The notes: generated by a model from the letters alone, not told the origin. Shown: positions 40,774 to 49,381, counted from the first letter of the stretch. The stretch is DNA of 64,000 nt from Lysinibacillus pakistanensis (GCF_030123245.1 NZ_CP126101.1:2354501-2418500), one strand, 5' to 3'. A program made the numbers and translations.

Positions 40774-41082
40774 ATGTATAGTGAGGAGTTTAAAGCGGAG
40801 ATAAAAGAAGAATTTCGCCAGTTGTTTCGGGAAGAATTAGAAAAGGCATTTGCACCAAAGCCACTAATTCGTGAGTTGCCAGTCTTGTTGACTCGTCAGC
40901 AGTTGATGGAGCTGTTCAACATTAGAGATACAAAAGCATCAGCATTATTAGGAAGATCAGATTTTCCAAAGTTCTATGAAGCAGGAAGGGTACTAATACC
41001 ATCAAAAGCATTATTGCAATGGATTGATGAACATACGGAATGGGTCAATACAAATACTAAGTATTTTCGATCCATTGGGTGA
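40774..41082 (+). CDS. Excisionase-like HTH_17 DNA-binding protein
   Basis: A 102-residue protein. Residues 1-35 are an acidic helix (EEFKAEIKEEFRQLFREELE). Residues 45-100 form a winged HTH_17/excisionase-like domain: LLTRQQLMELFNIRDTKASALLGRSDFPKFYEAGRVLIPS, given in part as LMELFNIRDTKASALLG. ATG 40774 follows GGGGGGAGGGG; an upstream GTG start is less likely. Early gene next to cro, so it may control excision or early promoters. Confidence 0.75.
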   Translation: MYSEEFKAEIKEEFRQLFREELEKAFAPKPLIRELPVLLTRQQLMELFNIRDTKASALLGRSDFPKFYEAGRVLIPSKALLQWIDEHTEWVNTNTKYFRSIG

Positions 41083-41157
41083 AGCTTCATATAAAAATTT
41101 TAACGCACAACAATTGAATAGAGTATTCCAGTTTGGAATGTGGAAGGTGGTGAGACT

Positions 41158-41424
41158 ATGAAAATAGGAGCCATATTGCAAGCCTGTCGTGAACGTGCTG
41201 GGCTATCACAAGAAGAACTGGCACATCGTATGAATCGTACGCAGCCTTGTATCTCGAAATTCGAGAATAGCGTAAAAGTTCCAGATGCCCTTACCTTTAT
41301 GGAATGGTTCAAGCAGACAAATACACAAGAAGTTGCTGTTGCATTTTTAATGGGAATGGATGGACTTACGATTTTACAAACATTGCTTCCAGTTATTGGT
41401 GGGTTTGTTTGTTGGTTTATTTAA
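41158..41424 (+). CDS. HTH protein with hydrophobic C-terminus
   Basis: An 88-residue protein. HTH_3: MKIGAILQACRERAGLSQEELAHRMNRTQPCISKFENSVK, given in part as GLSQEELAHRMNRTQPCISK. The C-terminal 20 residues (DGLTILQTLLPVIGGFVCWF) are hydrophobic enough to span or sit in a membrane. ATG 41158 follows GGTGGTGAG. A membrane-tethered regulator is possible, but no signal for it is seen. Confidence 0.75.
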   Translation: MKIGAILQACRERAGLSQEELAHRMNRTQPCISKFENSVKVPDALTFMEWFKQTNTQEVAVAFLMGMDGLTILQTLLPVIGGFVCWFI

Positions 41425-41449
41425 TTAAGTTTGCAGAGGAAGTGAAAAA

Positions 41450-42181
41450 ATGACGAAGAGAAATGATTCAATTATTGAAAAAATCAAAGGATTGTTGGCT
41501 CTAGCAAATGATCAACAAAATGATGAAGAATGCCAGACTGCATTTATGATGGCTCAAAAATTGATGATTAAATATGATATTTCTTCATCTGAATTAGAAG
41601 AAGGAGAGAATGATAGAGCTGTATCAGAAGGACAGGCAACAGCTCATAAAACCCTATATTGGTGGGAGCGTCAATTAGCGAATATTATCACACGGAATTT
41701 TAGAGTTACTTGGTACTACAACAATAAAATCATCAAAGGTGAAACAAAAAAGAAAAGAGCGATTATGTTTATGGGATTTGAAAGTGATGTAGCCCTTGCT
41801 AAAGAAATGTACGTGCTAGCTTACGATGTTTTAAGTTTTTACGTTCAGAAATTCGTTAACGATTACTACGATAGCACCCAAATCTATAGAACAAAAAAGT
41901 TAACTACTGAATTAAAAAATTCATATACTACTGGTTTTTTGAATGGTTTGAAAGAGAAATTTGAAGAACAAGTAAAAGCAATGGAGCAAGAATACGGTCT
42001 AATGGTATTACTCCCAGCAGAAGTAAAGCAGGAATATGATAAGAGATTTGGACACAAAAAAGGACTATCTTACAAGATTCCACCTATTGAGGAAATAGCA
42101 GCCTATCAAAAGGGATTCCAAGATGGAAACAAAGTAGATTATACAAAATCTACATTGGATAAAGAAACATCATTATTTTGA
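41450..42181 (+). CDS. DUF2786 / DUF7168-type phage protein
   Basis: A 243-residue protein. The N-terminal 45 residues (IIEKIKGLLALANDQQNDEECQTAFMMAQKLMIKYDI) match DUF2786 in pattern; the rest is a helical DUF7168-like part with SFYVQKFVNDYY and a basic KKLTTELKNSY. SD GGAAGTG lies before the ATG. Widespread in phage early regions, function unknown. It belongs to the early operon that follows the cro-like gene. Confidence 0.8.
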   Translation: MTKRNDSIIEKIKGLLALANDQQNDEECQTAFMMAQKLMIKYDISSSELEEGENDRAVSEGQATAHKTLYWWERQLANIITRNFRVTWYYNNKIIKGETKKKRAIMFMGFESDVALAKEMYVLAYDVLSFYVQKFVNDYYDSTQIYRTKKLTTELKNSYTTGFLNGLKEKFEEQVKAMEQEYGLMVLLPAEVKQEYDKRFGHKKGLSYKIPPIEEIAAYQKGFQDGNKVDYTKSTLDKETSLF

Positions 42182-42197
42182 AAGTGGTGACAGAGAG

Positions 42198-42563
42198 ATG
42201 GAGAAAATTAAAGAATTTCTGGTTTATCTTGAAACATCTAAATTTAAGCTTCATAGGTTAGCAAATGCTAATCTTGATATGTGTTATTCAAATTATGAGA
42301 TGGGGAATTTGTTATTAATGCTAAAGGAAAAGCAGGAAATGGGACAGAAGGCTGGGATATTATCTACAGATTTTCATGATGGAAACTTCAAAGTGCAAGT
42401 GACGTATGAATATTTTCAGCATTTAACGAAAGGTGTAAAGGAGATTCGTAGTGAGCCTTCAATGTCTCCACAGTTTGAATATGAGCATTTTTTTGCAGAA
42501 GTAGATGGTGTTCAATTGTTAGCTGTTCGGAAAGTTGACAAGAAAAAAATGCAAGCGCAATAG
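42198..42563 (+). CDS. Hypothetical phage protein, 121 aa
   Basis: MEKIKEFLVYLETSKFKLHR begins a soluble alpha/beta protein with a beta-rich second half (FKVQVTYEYFQHLTKG, FEYEHFFAEVDGVQLLAVRK). SD AAGTGGTGA upstream. It sits 16 bases after the DUF2786 gene in the same operon. No known family. An imperfect CTTGTCC/GGACAAG hairpin lies downstream at about 42628-42652. Confidence 0.6.
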   Translation: MEKIKEFLVYLETSKFKLHRLANANLDMCYSNYEMGNLLLMLKEKQEMGQKAGILSTDFHDGNFKVQVTYEYFQHLTKGVKEIRSEPSMSPQFEYEHFFAEVDGVQLLAVRKVDKKKMQAQ

Positions 42564-42681
42564 CACCTGCATCATGCTTGAACTGTAACTTTGGACGGTG
42601 ATCAGTTCAAAAAATTAATAAAAATCTTGTCCCTTTATTATGGACAAGAACTGTATATAAGTCAATAAAGGAGGAATTTAC

Positions 42682-42891
42682 ATGGAACAAGTATTAGAGA
42701 AACTACGTACATTTTTGTCACAAGAGGAAGAGTTACTACGGGATTATGCGGTCGATGTAGCGGAAGCCTTCGATAGCTGTTTGTATATGAGCAATCAAAA
42801 GGATTATTTTGCACAAAAGGGTAGAGTAAATGCTATTAAAGATGCTATAGATCTAGTGGAAGATTTAGAGAATCCATTGAAAGCTGTTTGA
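42682..42891 (+). CDS. Hypothetical phage protein, 69 aa
   Basis: A small acidic helical protein (MEQVLEKLRTFLSQEEELLR...AIDLVEDLENPLKAV). The start follows AAAGGAGG, one of the strongest SDs in the operon, so it should be well expressed. No family recognised. Confidence 0.65.
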   Translation: MEQVLEKLRTFLSQEEELLRDYAVDVAEAFDSCLYMSNQKDYFAQKGRVNAIKDAIDLVEDLENPLKAV

Positions 42892-42971
42892 TTCGTTCTC
42901 GTCACAGGATTCATAAGCAACAAGCTTGTGAGTCCAATGATGTGAATGCATCGGAAAGGCAGGTGATTCAA

Positions 42972-43130
42972 GTGAAGATCAATGTAAAGGAATGGCTGGC
43001 GAAAGAGCCAGTGGATCGTTTTATGGCAATTTATAAAGCCGCACGACAAAATGACGCCACCCTTAAAAAAGGCATAAAAAAGGCTTACAAGCACTGGCAT
43101 GCGAGTAAGCGACTGTCAAATATCAATTAA
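42972..43130 (+). CDS. Small basic phage protein, 52 aa
   Basis: GTG 42972 follows AGGTGA and starts MKINVKEWLAKEPVDRFMAI; the rest is strongly basic (KKGIKKAYKHWHASKRLS). It contains the octapeptide RQNDATLK encoded by a 24-base stretch that recurs exactly in the next gene. A longer frame from TTG 42888 overlaps the previous gene, but has no separate SD. Confidence 0.55.
   Translation: MKINVKEWLAKEPVDRFMAIYKAARQNDATLKKGIKKAYKHWHASKRLSNIN
43044..43067 (+). repeat. 24-bp direct repeat, copy 1
   Basis: Begins CGACAAAATGACGCC and is identical over 24 bases to 43409-43432. Both copies are read in the same frame as RQNDATLK. Confidence 0.85.
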
Positions 43131-43225
43131 TAAAATTATATCAATTATCTAGCTAAATATCAACTATGAGTATAGACAAGTGGGTAGCGACAATTTGTCG
43201 TTACCCTTGTGAAAGGGGAAGTAGC

Positions 43226-43876
43226 ATGAATTTGATGGAGATTCAGCATGCAGATAAAAAGGTTTTAACAACAGCGCAAATTGCTGAGGTGTATCAAGCA
43301 GATAGTAAGTCATTAATGCGTAACTTCCAACGAAACAAGGAGCATTTTCAAGAAGGTGCTCATTATTTTGCACTTACTGGTGAAGCCCTTAAACAATTTA
43401 AAGGCGGGCGACAAAATGACGCCACCCTTAAATTCGTATCAGTGTTGTATTTATGGACCGAAGAAGGTGCATTTCTGTTAGCAAAATCGCTCAACAGTGA
43501 AAAAGCATGGCAAGCTTATAACTTGCTTGTTTCACAGTACTACCAAATCACTAAAGGCTTGCAGCAAGAGCAGCCTGTTTCATTGCCCTATGACGAAAAG
43601 CGTTTTTTAGCTTTGGAGCAACGTGTCCAAGAAATTGAGCTACGGCTACAAGGAGTTACGCTACATACGGGAGAACAGAAACGTCTACGACAGGCAGTGA
43701 CTGAGCGTGTTGATCAATTGTGCTCTGTTCAAGCCCGTCGTCCCGCCTGTTTTGCGTCCATTTACCGGGAAATAAAAAGACGTTATCAAGTGGATTCGTA
43801 TCGAGATGTACCACAGTGCAAGCTTCAAGATGCTTTGTACTTTGTGGCTACATGGAAAGGAGGGGCAGATGCATGA
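43226..43876 (+). CDS. ORF6N-domain phage regulator (antirepressor-like)
   Basis: A 216-residue protein. The N-terminal ORF6N/KilA-N-like domain runs VLTTAQIAEVYQADSKSLMR to FALTGEALKQF and continues through GGRQNDATLKFVSVLYLWTEEGAFLLAKSLN. A coiled stretch follows, then an ORF6C-like C-terminus (IYREIKRRYQVDSYRDVPQ...LYFVATW). Such proteins are DNA-binding regulators of lytic development. ATG 43226 follows AAAGGGG. Overlaps the initiator gene by ATGA. Confidence 0.82.
   Translation: MNLMEIQHADKKVLTTAQIAEVYQADSKSLMRNFQRNKEHFQEGAHYFALTGEALKQFKGGRQNDATLKFVSVLYLWTEEGAFLLAKSLNSEKAWQAYNLLVSQYYQITKGLQQEQPVSLPYDEKRFLALEQRVQEIELRLQGVTLHTGEQKRLRQAVTERVDQLCSVQARRPACFASIYREIKRRYQVDSYRDVPQCKLQDALYFVATWKGGADA
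43409..43432 (+). repeat. 24-bp direct repeat, copy 2
   Basis: Exact second copy of 43044-43067, inside the ORF6N domain where RQNDATLK is part of the normal family sequence. Confidence 0.85.
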
Positions 43877-44676
43877 ATTTACTCATCAATGAGCCGCCTT
43901 TGCAAGTTCTACCTAGTTTAGCTGCTAAGGTGGGATTGAATGAGGCGATTATACTACAGCAATTGCACTTTAAAACGCTTATTTCTGCGCATATTCATGA
44001 TGGTCATAAGTGGGTTTTTAACAGCTATCAGCAATGGCAAAATGAGTTTCCATTTTGGTCTGAAAAAACGATAAAGCGTGCAATTAGGAAGCTAGAAGAT
44101 GATGGCTATATTTTCTCCACAGATGAATTTAACAAATACAAGATCGACAAGACAAAATGGTATCGGCTGAATTATACAAAATTGGGTTATTTAACGATGG
44201 GACAACATGACCCTTCGAACGAGACAAAATGTCCTGACACATGGGGACAAAGTGACCCCACACATGAGGACAAGTTGACCCCATCTAGTAGGGACACTTT
44301 GACCCCACCAATAACCAAAGATATTAAGAGTATTAAAAATAATATTGTCGAGGAGCTCGACATTGTACATGAAATTATTGGTTACTTAAACCAAACTGCT
44401 CTTAAAAATTTCAAAGCAACAACGACAGCTACGAAGCGACTCATCAATGCTCGTCTTGCAGATGGTTATACGCTAGAGCATTTCAAATGTGTGATTGATA
44501 CAAAGGTCAAGCAGTGGCTGCACAACCCTGAGATGAATAAATACTTACGCCCAGATACGTTGTTCAATGCTACGAAATTTGAAGGTTACTTGAACGAAAC
44601 ACAAAACGTACAACCCATTCAGCATAATTCGTCTGGTCCACTGGATTTAGATTTTAGCAAGGGAGAGGATCTGTAA
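43873..44676 (+). CDS. Phage replication initiator with winged helix and Phg_2220_C domain
   Basis: A 267-residue protein. The N-terminal winged helix (GLNEAIILQQLHFKTLIS...WSEKTIKRAIRKLEDDGYI) and the C-terminal conserved phage domain (IIGYLNQTALKNFKATTTATKRLI...LRPDTLFNATKFEGYL) are typical of DnaD-like initiators that load helicase at the phage origin. ATG 43873 follows GGAGGGG and overlaps the previous stop. The linker between the domains holds five regular 15-bp repeats, a likely origin. Next gene is DnaB. Confidence 0.88.
   Translation: MNLLINEPPLQVLPSLAAKVGLNEAIILQQLHFKTLISAHIHDGHKWVFNSYQQWQNEFPFWSEKTIKRAIRKLEDDGYIFSTDEFNKYKIDKTKWYRLNYTKLGYLTMGQHDPSNETKCPDTWGQSDPTHEDKLTPSSRDTLTPPITKDIKSIKNNIVEELDIVHEIIGYLNQTALKNFKATTTATKRLINARLADGYTLEHFKCVIDTKVKQWLHNPEMNKYLRPDTLFNATKFEGYLNETQNVQPIQHNSSGPLDLDFSKGEDL
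44199..44305 (+). repeat. Five iterons inside the initiator gene, probable phage origin
   Basis: 15-base repeats of consensus GGGACAANNTGACCC start at 44199, 44221, 44244, 44267 and 44291, spaced 22-24 bases (two helical turns). The second is the most diverged (GAGACAAAATGTCCT) and the fifth reads GGGACACTTTGACCC. The stretch encodes the hydrophilic linker. Confidence 0.82.
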
Positions 44677-45953
44677 TGGAATTACAAAACATTAGCATTG
44701 AGCTAGCAGAAAAAAGTTTACTAGGCACGATGCTGCATGAAAATTATTTGATTGCAGATAGCAACTTAGAGGCTGCCCATTTTTCATCTCAGGTACACAA
44801 AAATATTTTCTCCAGCATGCTTCAGCTTGTCAGTGAGCGTAAAGCAGTTGACTATATCACATTGCTGACTACACGAGAGCCGATAGAACTTGGTGGGGCA
44901 AATTATCTAGCAGAGCTTGGCAATTTTGCTAGTGGAACGAATTACGAGCAATACCAAAACATTGTGCTTGAAAGTTGGCGAGAGCGTTCAAAACGTCAAA
45001 TCATGGAGCAAGCACAGCAAGAGGATTGGGGCATTGCAGAGATTCAACAGGCATTGGATAAGCTAACAACTCAACACACCAGTACAAATACGAGCATCAA
45101 AGCAGATTTAATGCAAATGGCAAATCGGCCTTTCGAGCAAGAAAACGTTAAAACAGGTGTACCCACAGGATTACTTGAATTGGATAAAATGCTAAACGGC
45201 TTTCAAGATGCAGAGCTGACTATTATTGCCGCAAGACCCTCTATGGGGAAAACAGACACGATGAATCATCTTGCGCTTAATGCTGGATGGAATGGCTTTT
45301 TACCGATTATCTTCTCACTGGAAATGAGCCGGACAACTTTGATTGATCGACTGATTGCAACAGCAGGGAATTTTAATCGCTTAAAGATGCGTAATCCCTT
45401 TGAATATTTTACAGACGGACAAAAAGAAAAGTGGATGTCAACACTCGGCATGATTGACAATGCCAATATCGAAATTGATGATCGTGCAGGGCTGACAGTA
45501 CCTCAGATTCGTGCAACAGCTCGTAAAATCATCAAATCCAATCCTGGTAAAAAGCCAATTATTTTGATTGATTACTTGCAAATCATTCGAGGAAGCAACC
45601 CACGAGACAATCAAACACAAGCAATTGGGCAAATCTCATGGGATTTAAAACAAATGGCAAAGGAGTTTAACTGCCCTGTTATTTGTTTATCCCAGCTCAA
45701 TCGAAGTGTGGAACAACGCCAGGACAAACGACCTGTAATGAGTGACTTGCGAGACTCAGGCAATATTGAACAGGATGCAGATGTCGTAGCATTTTTATAT
45801 CGTGATGATTACTATTCCAAGGAATCCGAAAGTAAAAATATTTTGGAGTTCATTATCGCCAAACACCGTAATGGACCAACTGGTACTGTATCCGCAGCCT
45901 ATATAAAAGACACTGGCCGTCTATCAAATATTTCCTGGGGAACTATGAAATGA
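44676..45953 (+). CDS. Replicative DNA helicase (DnaB family)
   Basis: A 425-residue helicase. N-terminal DnaB-N domain (AEKSLLGTMLHENYLIADSNL), then the RecA-like core with Walker A ARPSMGKTD, H1a-like IFSLEMSR, Walker B ILIDYLQII and the arginine-finger region DADVVAFLYRDDYY. Somewhat shorter than host DnaB (about 450). Start overlaps the initiator stop by one base (TAATG). It should be loaded by the initiator at the iterons. Confidence 0.95.
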   Translation: MELQNISIELAEKSLLGTMLHENYLIADSNLEAAHFSSQVHKNIFSSMLQLVSERKAVDYITLLTTREPIELGGANYLAELGNFASGTNYEQYQNIVLESWRERSKRQIMEQAQQEDWGIAEIQQALDKLTTQHTSTNTSIKADLMQMANRPFEQENVKTGVPTGLLELDKMLNGFQDAELTIIAARPSMGKTDTMNHLALNAGWNGFLPIIFSLEMSRTTLIDRLIATAGNFNRLKMRNPFEYFTDGQKEKWMSTLGMIDNANIEIDDRAGLTVPQIRATARKIIKSNPGKKPIILIDYLQIIRGSNPRDNQTQAIGQISWDLKQMAKEFNCPVICLSQLNRSVEQRQDKRPVMSDLRDSGNIEQDADVVAFLYRDDYYSKESESKNILEFIIAKHRNGPTGTVSAAYIKDTGRLSNISWGTMK

Positions 45954-46444
45954 ATGAAATAATCACGGTAAAGGAAATATTGGAATATGCCACAGAGTTT
46001 GAATTGTGCCGCCTTGCCCATCAAGTATTTTGGGCTGTATCTACACAACAAATTAATCTAGTGGAGGATTCAAATAAATTACTAGAGCTGATCTATGATG
46101 AGGCTGCTGTTCATGAAATGACAGAGCGTAACGTGCTTGGGATTGGCCACATTAAGCTATATGTCGTAGAAAGTTTTGCTCAATATGCATTTTACTTTGC
46201 TAGTAATCCACTGGAAGTCAGTGTATTGCACCGTGAGAAATTTGGTGAACGTATAGGAGCCATTACGGAGGCACATCGACTATTGACTAAAGTGATGTAT
46301 TTCGCTGATTTGGATATTCAAATTTCATTAATTGATCACCGCAAAACCATCGTACAATTTCCTGCTTATCTTGGACATGCAGCTGCAGGGCAATATATTT
46401 TGCATCGTTTAGATCAGCATAAAGGGGTGAGAGGGATTGTCTAA
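45950..46444 (+). CDS. Hypothetical phage protein, 164 aa
   Basis: A soluble, helical protein (ITVKEILEYATEFELCRLAHQVFW...AHRLLTKVMYFADLDIQISLIDHRKTIVQF, in part). ATGA overlap with the helicase gene shows translational coupling, so it probably has a replication-linked role. No family recognised. Confidence 0.65.
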   Translation: MNEIITVKEILEYATEFELCRLAHQVFWAVSTQQINLVEDSNKLLELIYDEAAVHEMTERNVLGIGHIKLYVVESFAQYAFYFASNPLEVSVLHREKFGERIGAITEAHRLLTKVMYFADLDIQISLIDHRKTIVQFPAYLGHAAAGQYILHRLDQHKGVRGIV

Positions 46445-46556
46445 GCAAGAACGTGAGGAGATCATTGCTATTATCATGCTGCGTAAAAATTATGCCGAGG
46501 AAATGCTACGCAATATGTCAGACAAGCAGCTATTAAAAACCTATGGTGAGTTGTAA
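46437..46556 (+). CDS. Tiny phage protein, 39 aa (BH0509-like?)
   Basis: TTG 46437, seven bases after GGGGTGA and overlapping the previous gene, starts MSKQEREEIIAIIMLRKNYA and ends DKQLLKTYGEL. The EREE...LRNMSDKQLLKTY pattern recalls short BH0509-type phage peptides; this match is weak. Confidence 0.5.
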   Translation: MSKQEREEIIAIIMLRKNYAEEMLRNMSDKQLLKTYGEL

Positions 46557-46579
46557 TTTTGAAGAGGAGGAACAGGTAA

Positions 46580-46678
46580 ATGAAATTTAGAAAATGGTTA
46601 TCGTTGTCTCTGGAACGTCGTCTAGTGATTATCAGTAATGCCATTAATACAAAAAATGTTTTTAAGAGAAAAATCTAA
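46580..46678 (+). CDS. Tiny basic phage peptide, 32 aa
   Basis: ATG 46580 lies nine bases after GGAGG. The peptide MKFRKWLSLSLERRLVIISN... carries many Lys/Arg residues. It fits the tight packing of the operon, but its coding status rests only on the SD and spacing. Confidence 0.4.
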   Translation: MKFRKWLSLSLERRLVIISNAINTKNVFKRKI

Positions 46679-46695
46679 CTTAGGGGAAATGAGGG

Positions 46696-46923
46696 ATGAT
46701 GAAGATGGATAATGTAAATATTTATGAAATTATTGGCACTTCTTTTGATCCTGTATACATGGCACTGTACCAACTTAGTGATAATGAAGAAATTGTTATC
46801 GATAAATACACCATTCGGAAAACAGATAAATTTTATGAAATTGAAAATGAAGACTTGCATGAATGCTTTAGCGAAAAAGAGGAGTGCTATCAATTTCTAA
46901 ACAATATGATCATGAGCAATTAA
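46696..46923 (+). CDS. Hypothetical phage protein, 75 aa
   Basis: An acidic protein (VNIYEIIGTSFDPVYMALYQLSDNEE..., in part). Three nearby ATG codons (46696, 46699, 46705) have usable SDs (AGGGG or GAGGG); I give the first. A hairpin follows the stop. No family recognised. Confidence 0.6.
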   Translation: MMKMDNVNIYEIIGTSFDPVYMALYQLSDNEEIVIDKYTIRKTDKFYEIENEDLHECFSEKEECYQFLNNMIMSN

Positions 46924-46925
46924 AA

Positions 46926-46948
46926 AAGCTATGGCGGCAACCATAGCT
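46926..46948 (+). terminator. Terminator-like hairpin
   Basis: AGCTATGG and CCATAGCT pair around a seven-base loop; the trailing CTTCAAT is T-poor, so termination may be partial. Confidence 0.55.
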
Positions 46949-46962
46949 CTTCAATAACAAAG

Positions 46963-47009
46963 GCTTCTCCCTTGCTACCAGTAAAACCATTATAGCATAA
47001 GGGGGAAGC
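46963..47009 (+). promoter_or_regulatory. Hairpin sequestering the SD of the XtrA-like gene
   Basis: GCTTCTCCCTTGCTA pairs with TAGCATAAGGGGGAAGC (small bulges). The 3' arm contains AAGGGGG (46999-47005), the SD eight bases before ATG 47014, so the gene would be translated only when the hairpin is opened. Confidence 0.6.
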
Positions 47010-47013
47010 ATTT

Positions 47014-47211
47014 ATGCGTTTAAAACAATTAGAAATTTCAAACGAAGGCCTGCTACAAGTTGACATCATGGAACTACCTGAAAACTGCGTCATCGTCTTG
47101 TCAGATGGTATTGCAAAATTTTCTGAGCTACCAGCACACGCTAAGACTAAGATAGTTACCTATCAAGGGAAAGTGAAGCGTGTTGAATTTGATGAAGGTG
47201 AGGAGTTTTAA
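47014..47211 (+). CDS. XtrA/YqaO-family phage protein
   Basis: A 65-residue protein: the middle NCVIVLSDGIAKFSELPAHA and the end TKIVTYQGKVKRVEFDEGEEF are the conserved blocks of XtrA (PBSX) and YqaO (skin). Found upstream of the late genes in B. subtilis defective phages. Role unknown. Its SD is inside a hairpin, suggesting translational control. Confidence 0.85.
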   Translation: MRLKQLEISNEGLLQVDIMELPENCVIVLSDGIAKFSELPAHAKTKIVTYQGKVKRVEFDEGEEF

Positions 47212-47288
47212 CTGTAAGGGAATTGGTTACAAATATGTAATTCTAAATGATATAATACTTTTGATATATCAAATTGAGGAGTATAAGA

Positions 47289-48017
47289 ATGATTTCAACT
47301 ATTAAAAATGTATTTATCACTATAGTGTGGTTATTTAGCAGCGTAATTACTTATAATTTTAATAAATCAATTGGCATGATTATTTTCCAAATAGGTATTT
47401 ACTTGATAGCTATCACTATAATTGGAAAGTATATGGTTTTTCATAATAATAAGATAATTAAAGATGAATACAAGTTATATGAAAAAACTAATACAAGACG
47501 AATTGGTCTATTTAGTTGGGCTGGTGAAGAAGTTCAACCAGATGTCATTTTGTTTGATTTATTAAAAAATCATAATGAAACTGATGATTTAATATCAAAT
47601 TTATTAATTATAAAAGATAAACTTAAGATGCGTTTAGGCCCTAATTTAAGTAATTATTATCTTATTTATAATTATATAAAGTTATATGAAAAAAATAATA
47701 TGTCTACCTTTTTAAAAAGATTTTTTTCAATTTTTTTTCTTGGTGGTTTGACTTCAATTATCATACCATCTCTTATTAAGGGAATTAATGTTGAGAAATT
47801 TACTAGCAGCTTTTCCAATCAGCAAAATAACGATAGTGGTTTAGAAATAATTAATTTGTTAAATGATATTTTACCCTATTTATTTGGAATTTCAGTTTGT
47901 TTTTTAATGTTAGTGTTTTTATATCGGGCATTTTCAAAATCAAAGAAAAGAATTCAATTAATGATAATTGTTATGGAAAATCTAATTCAAGAAAAAGAGA
48001 AAGAACTTTTGAGTTAA
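47289..48017 (+). CDS. Membrane protein, 242 aa, cargo cassette
   Basis: Two N-terminal helices (NVFITIVWLFSSVITY, MIIFQIGIYLIAITIIGKYM), a cytoplasmic helical middle, and two C-terminal helices (FFSIFFLGGLTSIIIPSLI, ILPYLFGISVCFLMLVFLY). ATG 47289 follows GAGGAG. The base composition is strikingly AT-rich compared with flanking phage genes, like the next two genes, so it probably entered as cargo. Family not recognised. Confidence 0.65.
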   Translation: MISTIKNVFITIVWLFSSVITYNFNKSIGMIIFQIGIYLIAITIIGKYMVFHNNKIIKDEYKLYEKTNTRRIGLFSWAGEEVQPDVILFDLLKNHNETDDLISNLLIIKDKLKMRLGPNLSNYYLIYNYIKLYEKNNMSTFLKRFFSIFFLGGLTSIIIPSLIKGINVEKFTSSFSNQQNNDSGLEIINLLNDILPYLFGISVCFLMLVFLYRAFSKSKKRIQLMIIVMENLIQEKEKELLS

Positions 48018-48211
48018 AAAAATTAAAAGAAACTGAATATATCGAAATTTGTGCAAAGTGTGAAGAGTATTGAGTAGGCGTAAATGGTGAGCAAATGAAA
48101 AGGTAATTTAAAAATTAAATTATGAAATGAATACAAATTTCTCCACTTATAAAAAAATTATTGCGCGTCAAGTACAGTTAAGACAAGTTAAATGAGATGT
48201 GGGTGAGTGTT

Positions 48212-49273
48212 TTGAAAATCGCTATTTTTTTAGATACGAATATCGTTGAAAGTGACTTTAAAATGGCAGGAAGAAATTTCCTTGACTTGTTTAATGCAAA
48301 ATCAACGGTATTTAATGATACATATTTTAAACTATATTTGACTCAAACAAATTTTTATGAAATAGAAAAGCATTACAGAAATAAAATAAGGTCATCGTTA
48401 AATGCATATCAAAATGCAATAAATGAGGTTAACAAGTATACTAATCATATTGATAAAATAGATATTGCACTATTGAAAAAACAATTAGTTGAAGAATATA
48501 CAAAAAAAATAAAAAAAATATTTGAAATATATACTCCAAGTCCTAGGGCATATGAAAAGGCACTAGAAAGAATGTATTTAACAAAGATGCCATTTAGGGA
48601 TAATAAAGAAGAACTTAAAGATGCAATAATCTGGGAATCGATTTACGATTTTGCATTAAAAAATCGAAATTGTAATATTTATTTTATTTCAAATAACAAT
48701 AAAGATTTTGCAGTAGAGGACCTAAATGGAAAATCTTATTTATTCCATGAAGATTTCGATACATTAGATGGTGTAATTAAGTATAAAAAAAATATAAAAG
48801 ACTTTTTAACTGAATTTAATTATTTATATCATTTTACGATCGATGGGATTACTGAAATTCAAGATATTATAACTAAGTATGTATATGAAAAGTTAGAAAT
48901 GAATCATGGGTTTGAAAATTTTCTTGATGATTTTTTCTATAATGGAAGTTTTAGTTTTGAATCTCTAGAAGGTTGGGGTACTGAACCATATATAGAGAAA
49001 ATAATTGATGTGAGTATGGATAATGATGTAGAAATTTTACAATCCGACGAATATTGTTATGTACCTATTAAAATAGACTGCAGAATATCTTATTCTGTTG
49101 AAATTTCAAATCCAGGATACGAACCTGGTGATGAAGACTTTCTTGTTCTAGGACCGATTAGTGAAGTATTTACAATTGGGGCTTTAGTTTACTTTAATAT
49201 CGAAGAATACTGTGTAGAGTACCTTGATGATTTTAAAATTGAGTTCAAAGAATACTATAAAGAAAAGTATTAG
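48212..49273 (+). CDS. PIN-domain protein (DUF4935-type)
   Basis: A 353-residue protein with a PIN-like N-terminal nuclease fold: IAIFLDTNIVESDF (first Asp), helical insert, KDAIIWESIYDFA (middle acidic pair) and IYFISNNNKDFAVED (C-terminal acidic residues). DUF4935 is the closest known type. The C-terminal 150 residues are beta-rich and unassigned. TTG 48212 follows GGGTGAG. Single-stranded RNase activity is likely by family. Together with the DUF5677 gene it forms a candidate defence cassette. Confidence 0.8.
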   Translation: MKIAIFLDTNIVESDFKMAGRNFLDLFNAKSTVFNDTYFKLYLTQTNFYEIEKHYRNKIRSSLNAYQNAINEVNKYTNHIDKIDIALLKKQLVEEYTKKIKKIFEIYTPSPRAYEKALERMYLTKMPFRDNKEELKDAIIWESIYDFALKNRNCNIYFISNNNKDFAVEDLNGKSYLFHEDFDTLDGVIKYKKNIKDFLTEFNYLYHFTIDGITEIQDIITKYVYEKLEMNHGFENFLDDFFYNGSFSFESLEGWGTEPYIEKIIDVSMDNDVEILQSDEYCYVPIKIDCRISYSVEISNPGYEPGDEDFLVLGPISEVFTIGALVYFNIEEYCVEYLDDFKIEFKEYYKEKY

Positions 49274-49381
49274 TTCATTATTATACATATTACAATCAGC
49301 ACGCCTGAAGAAGGAATAGGAACTATAGTGAACATCAAATAAAGTAGTTGGAATGAATCAATTGAAATGGAGGTAAGAATT

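Noticed and set aside
42888..42971. Longer TTG start for the 52-aa basic protein
   Set aside because: No SD of its own; GTG 42972 has AGGTGA at proper spacing.
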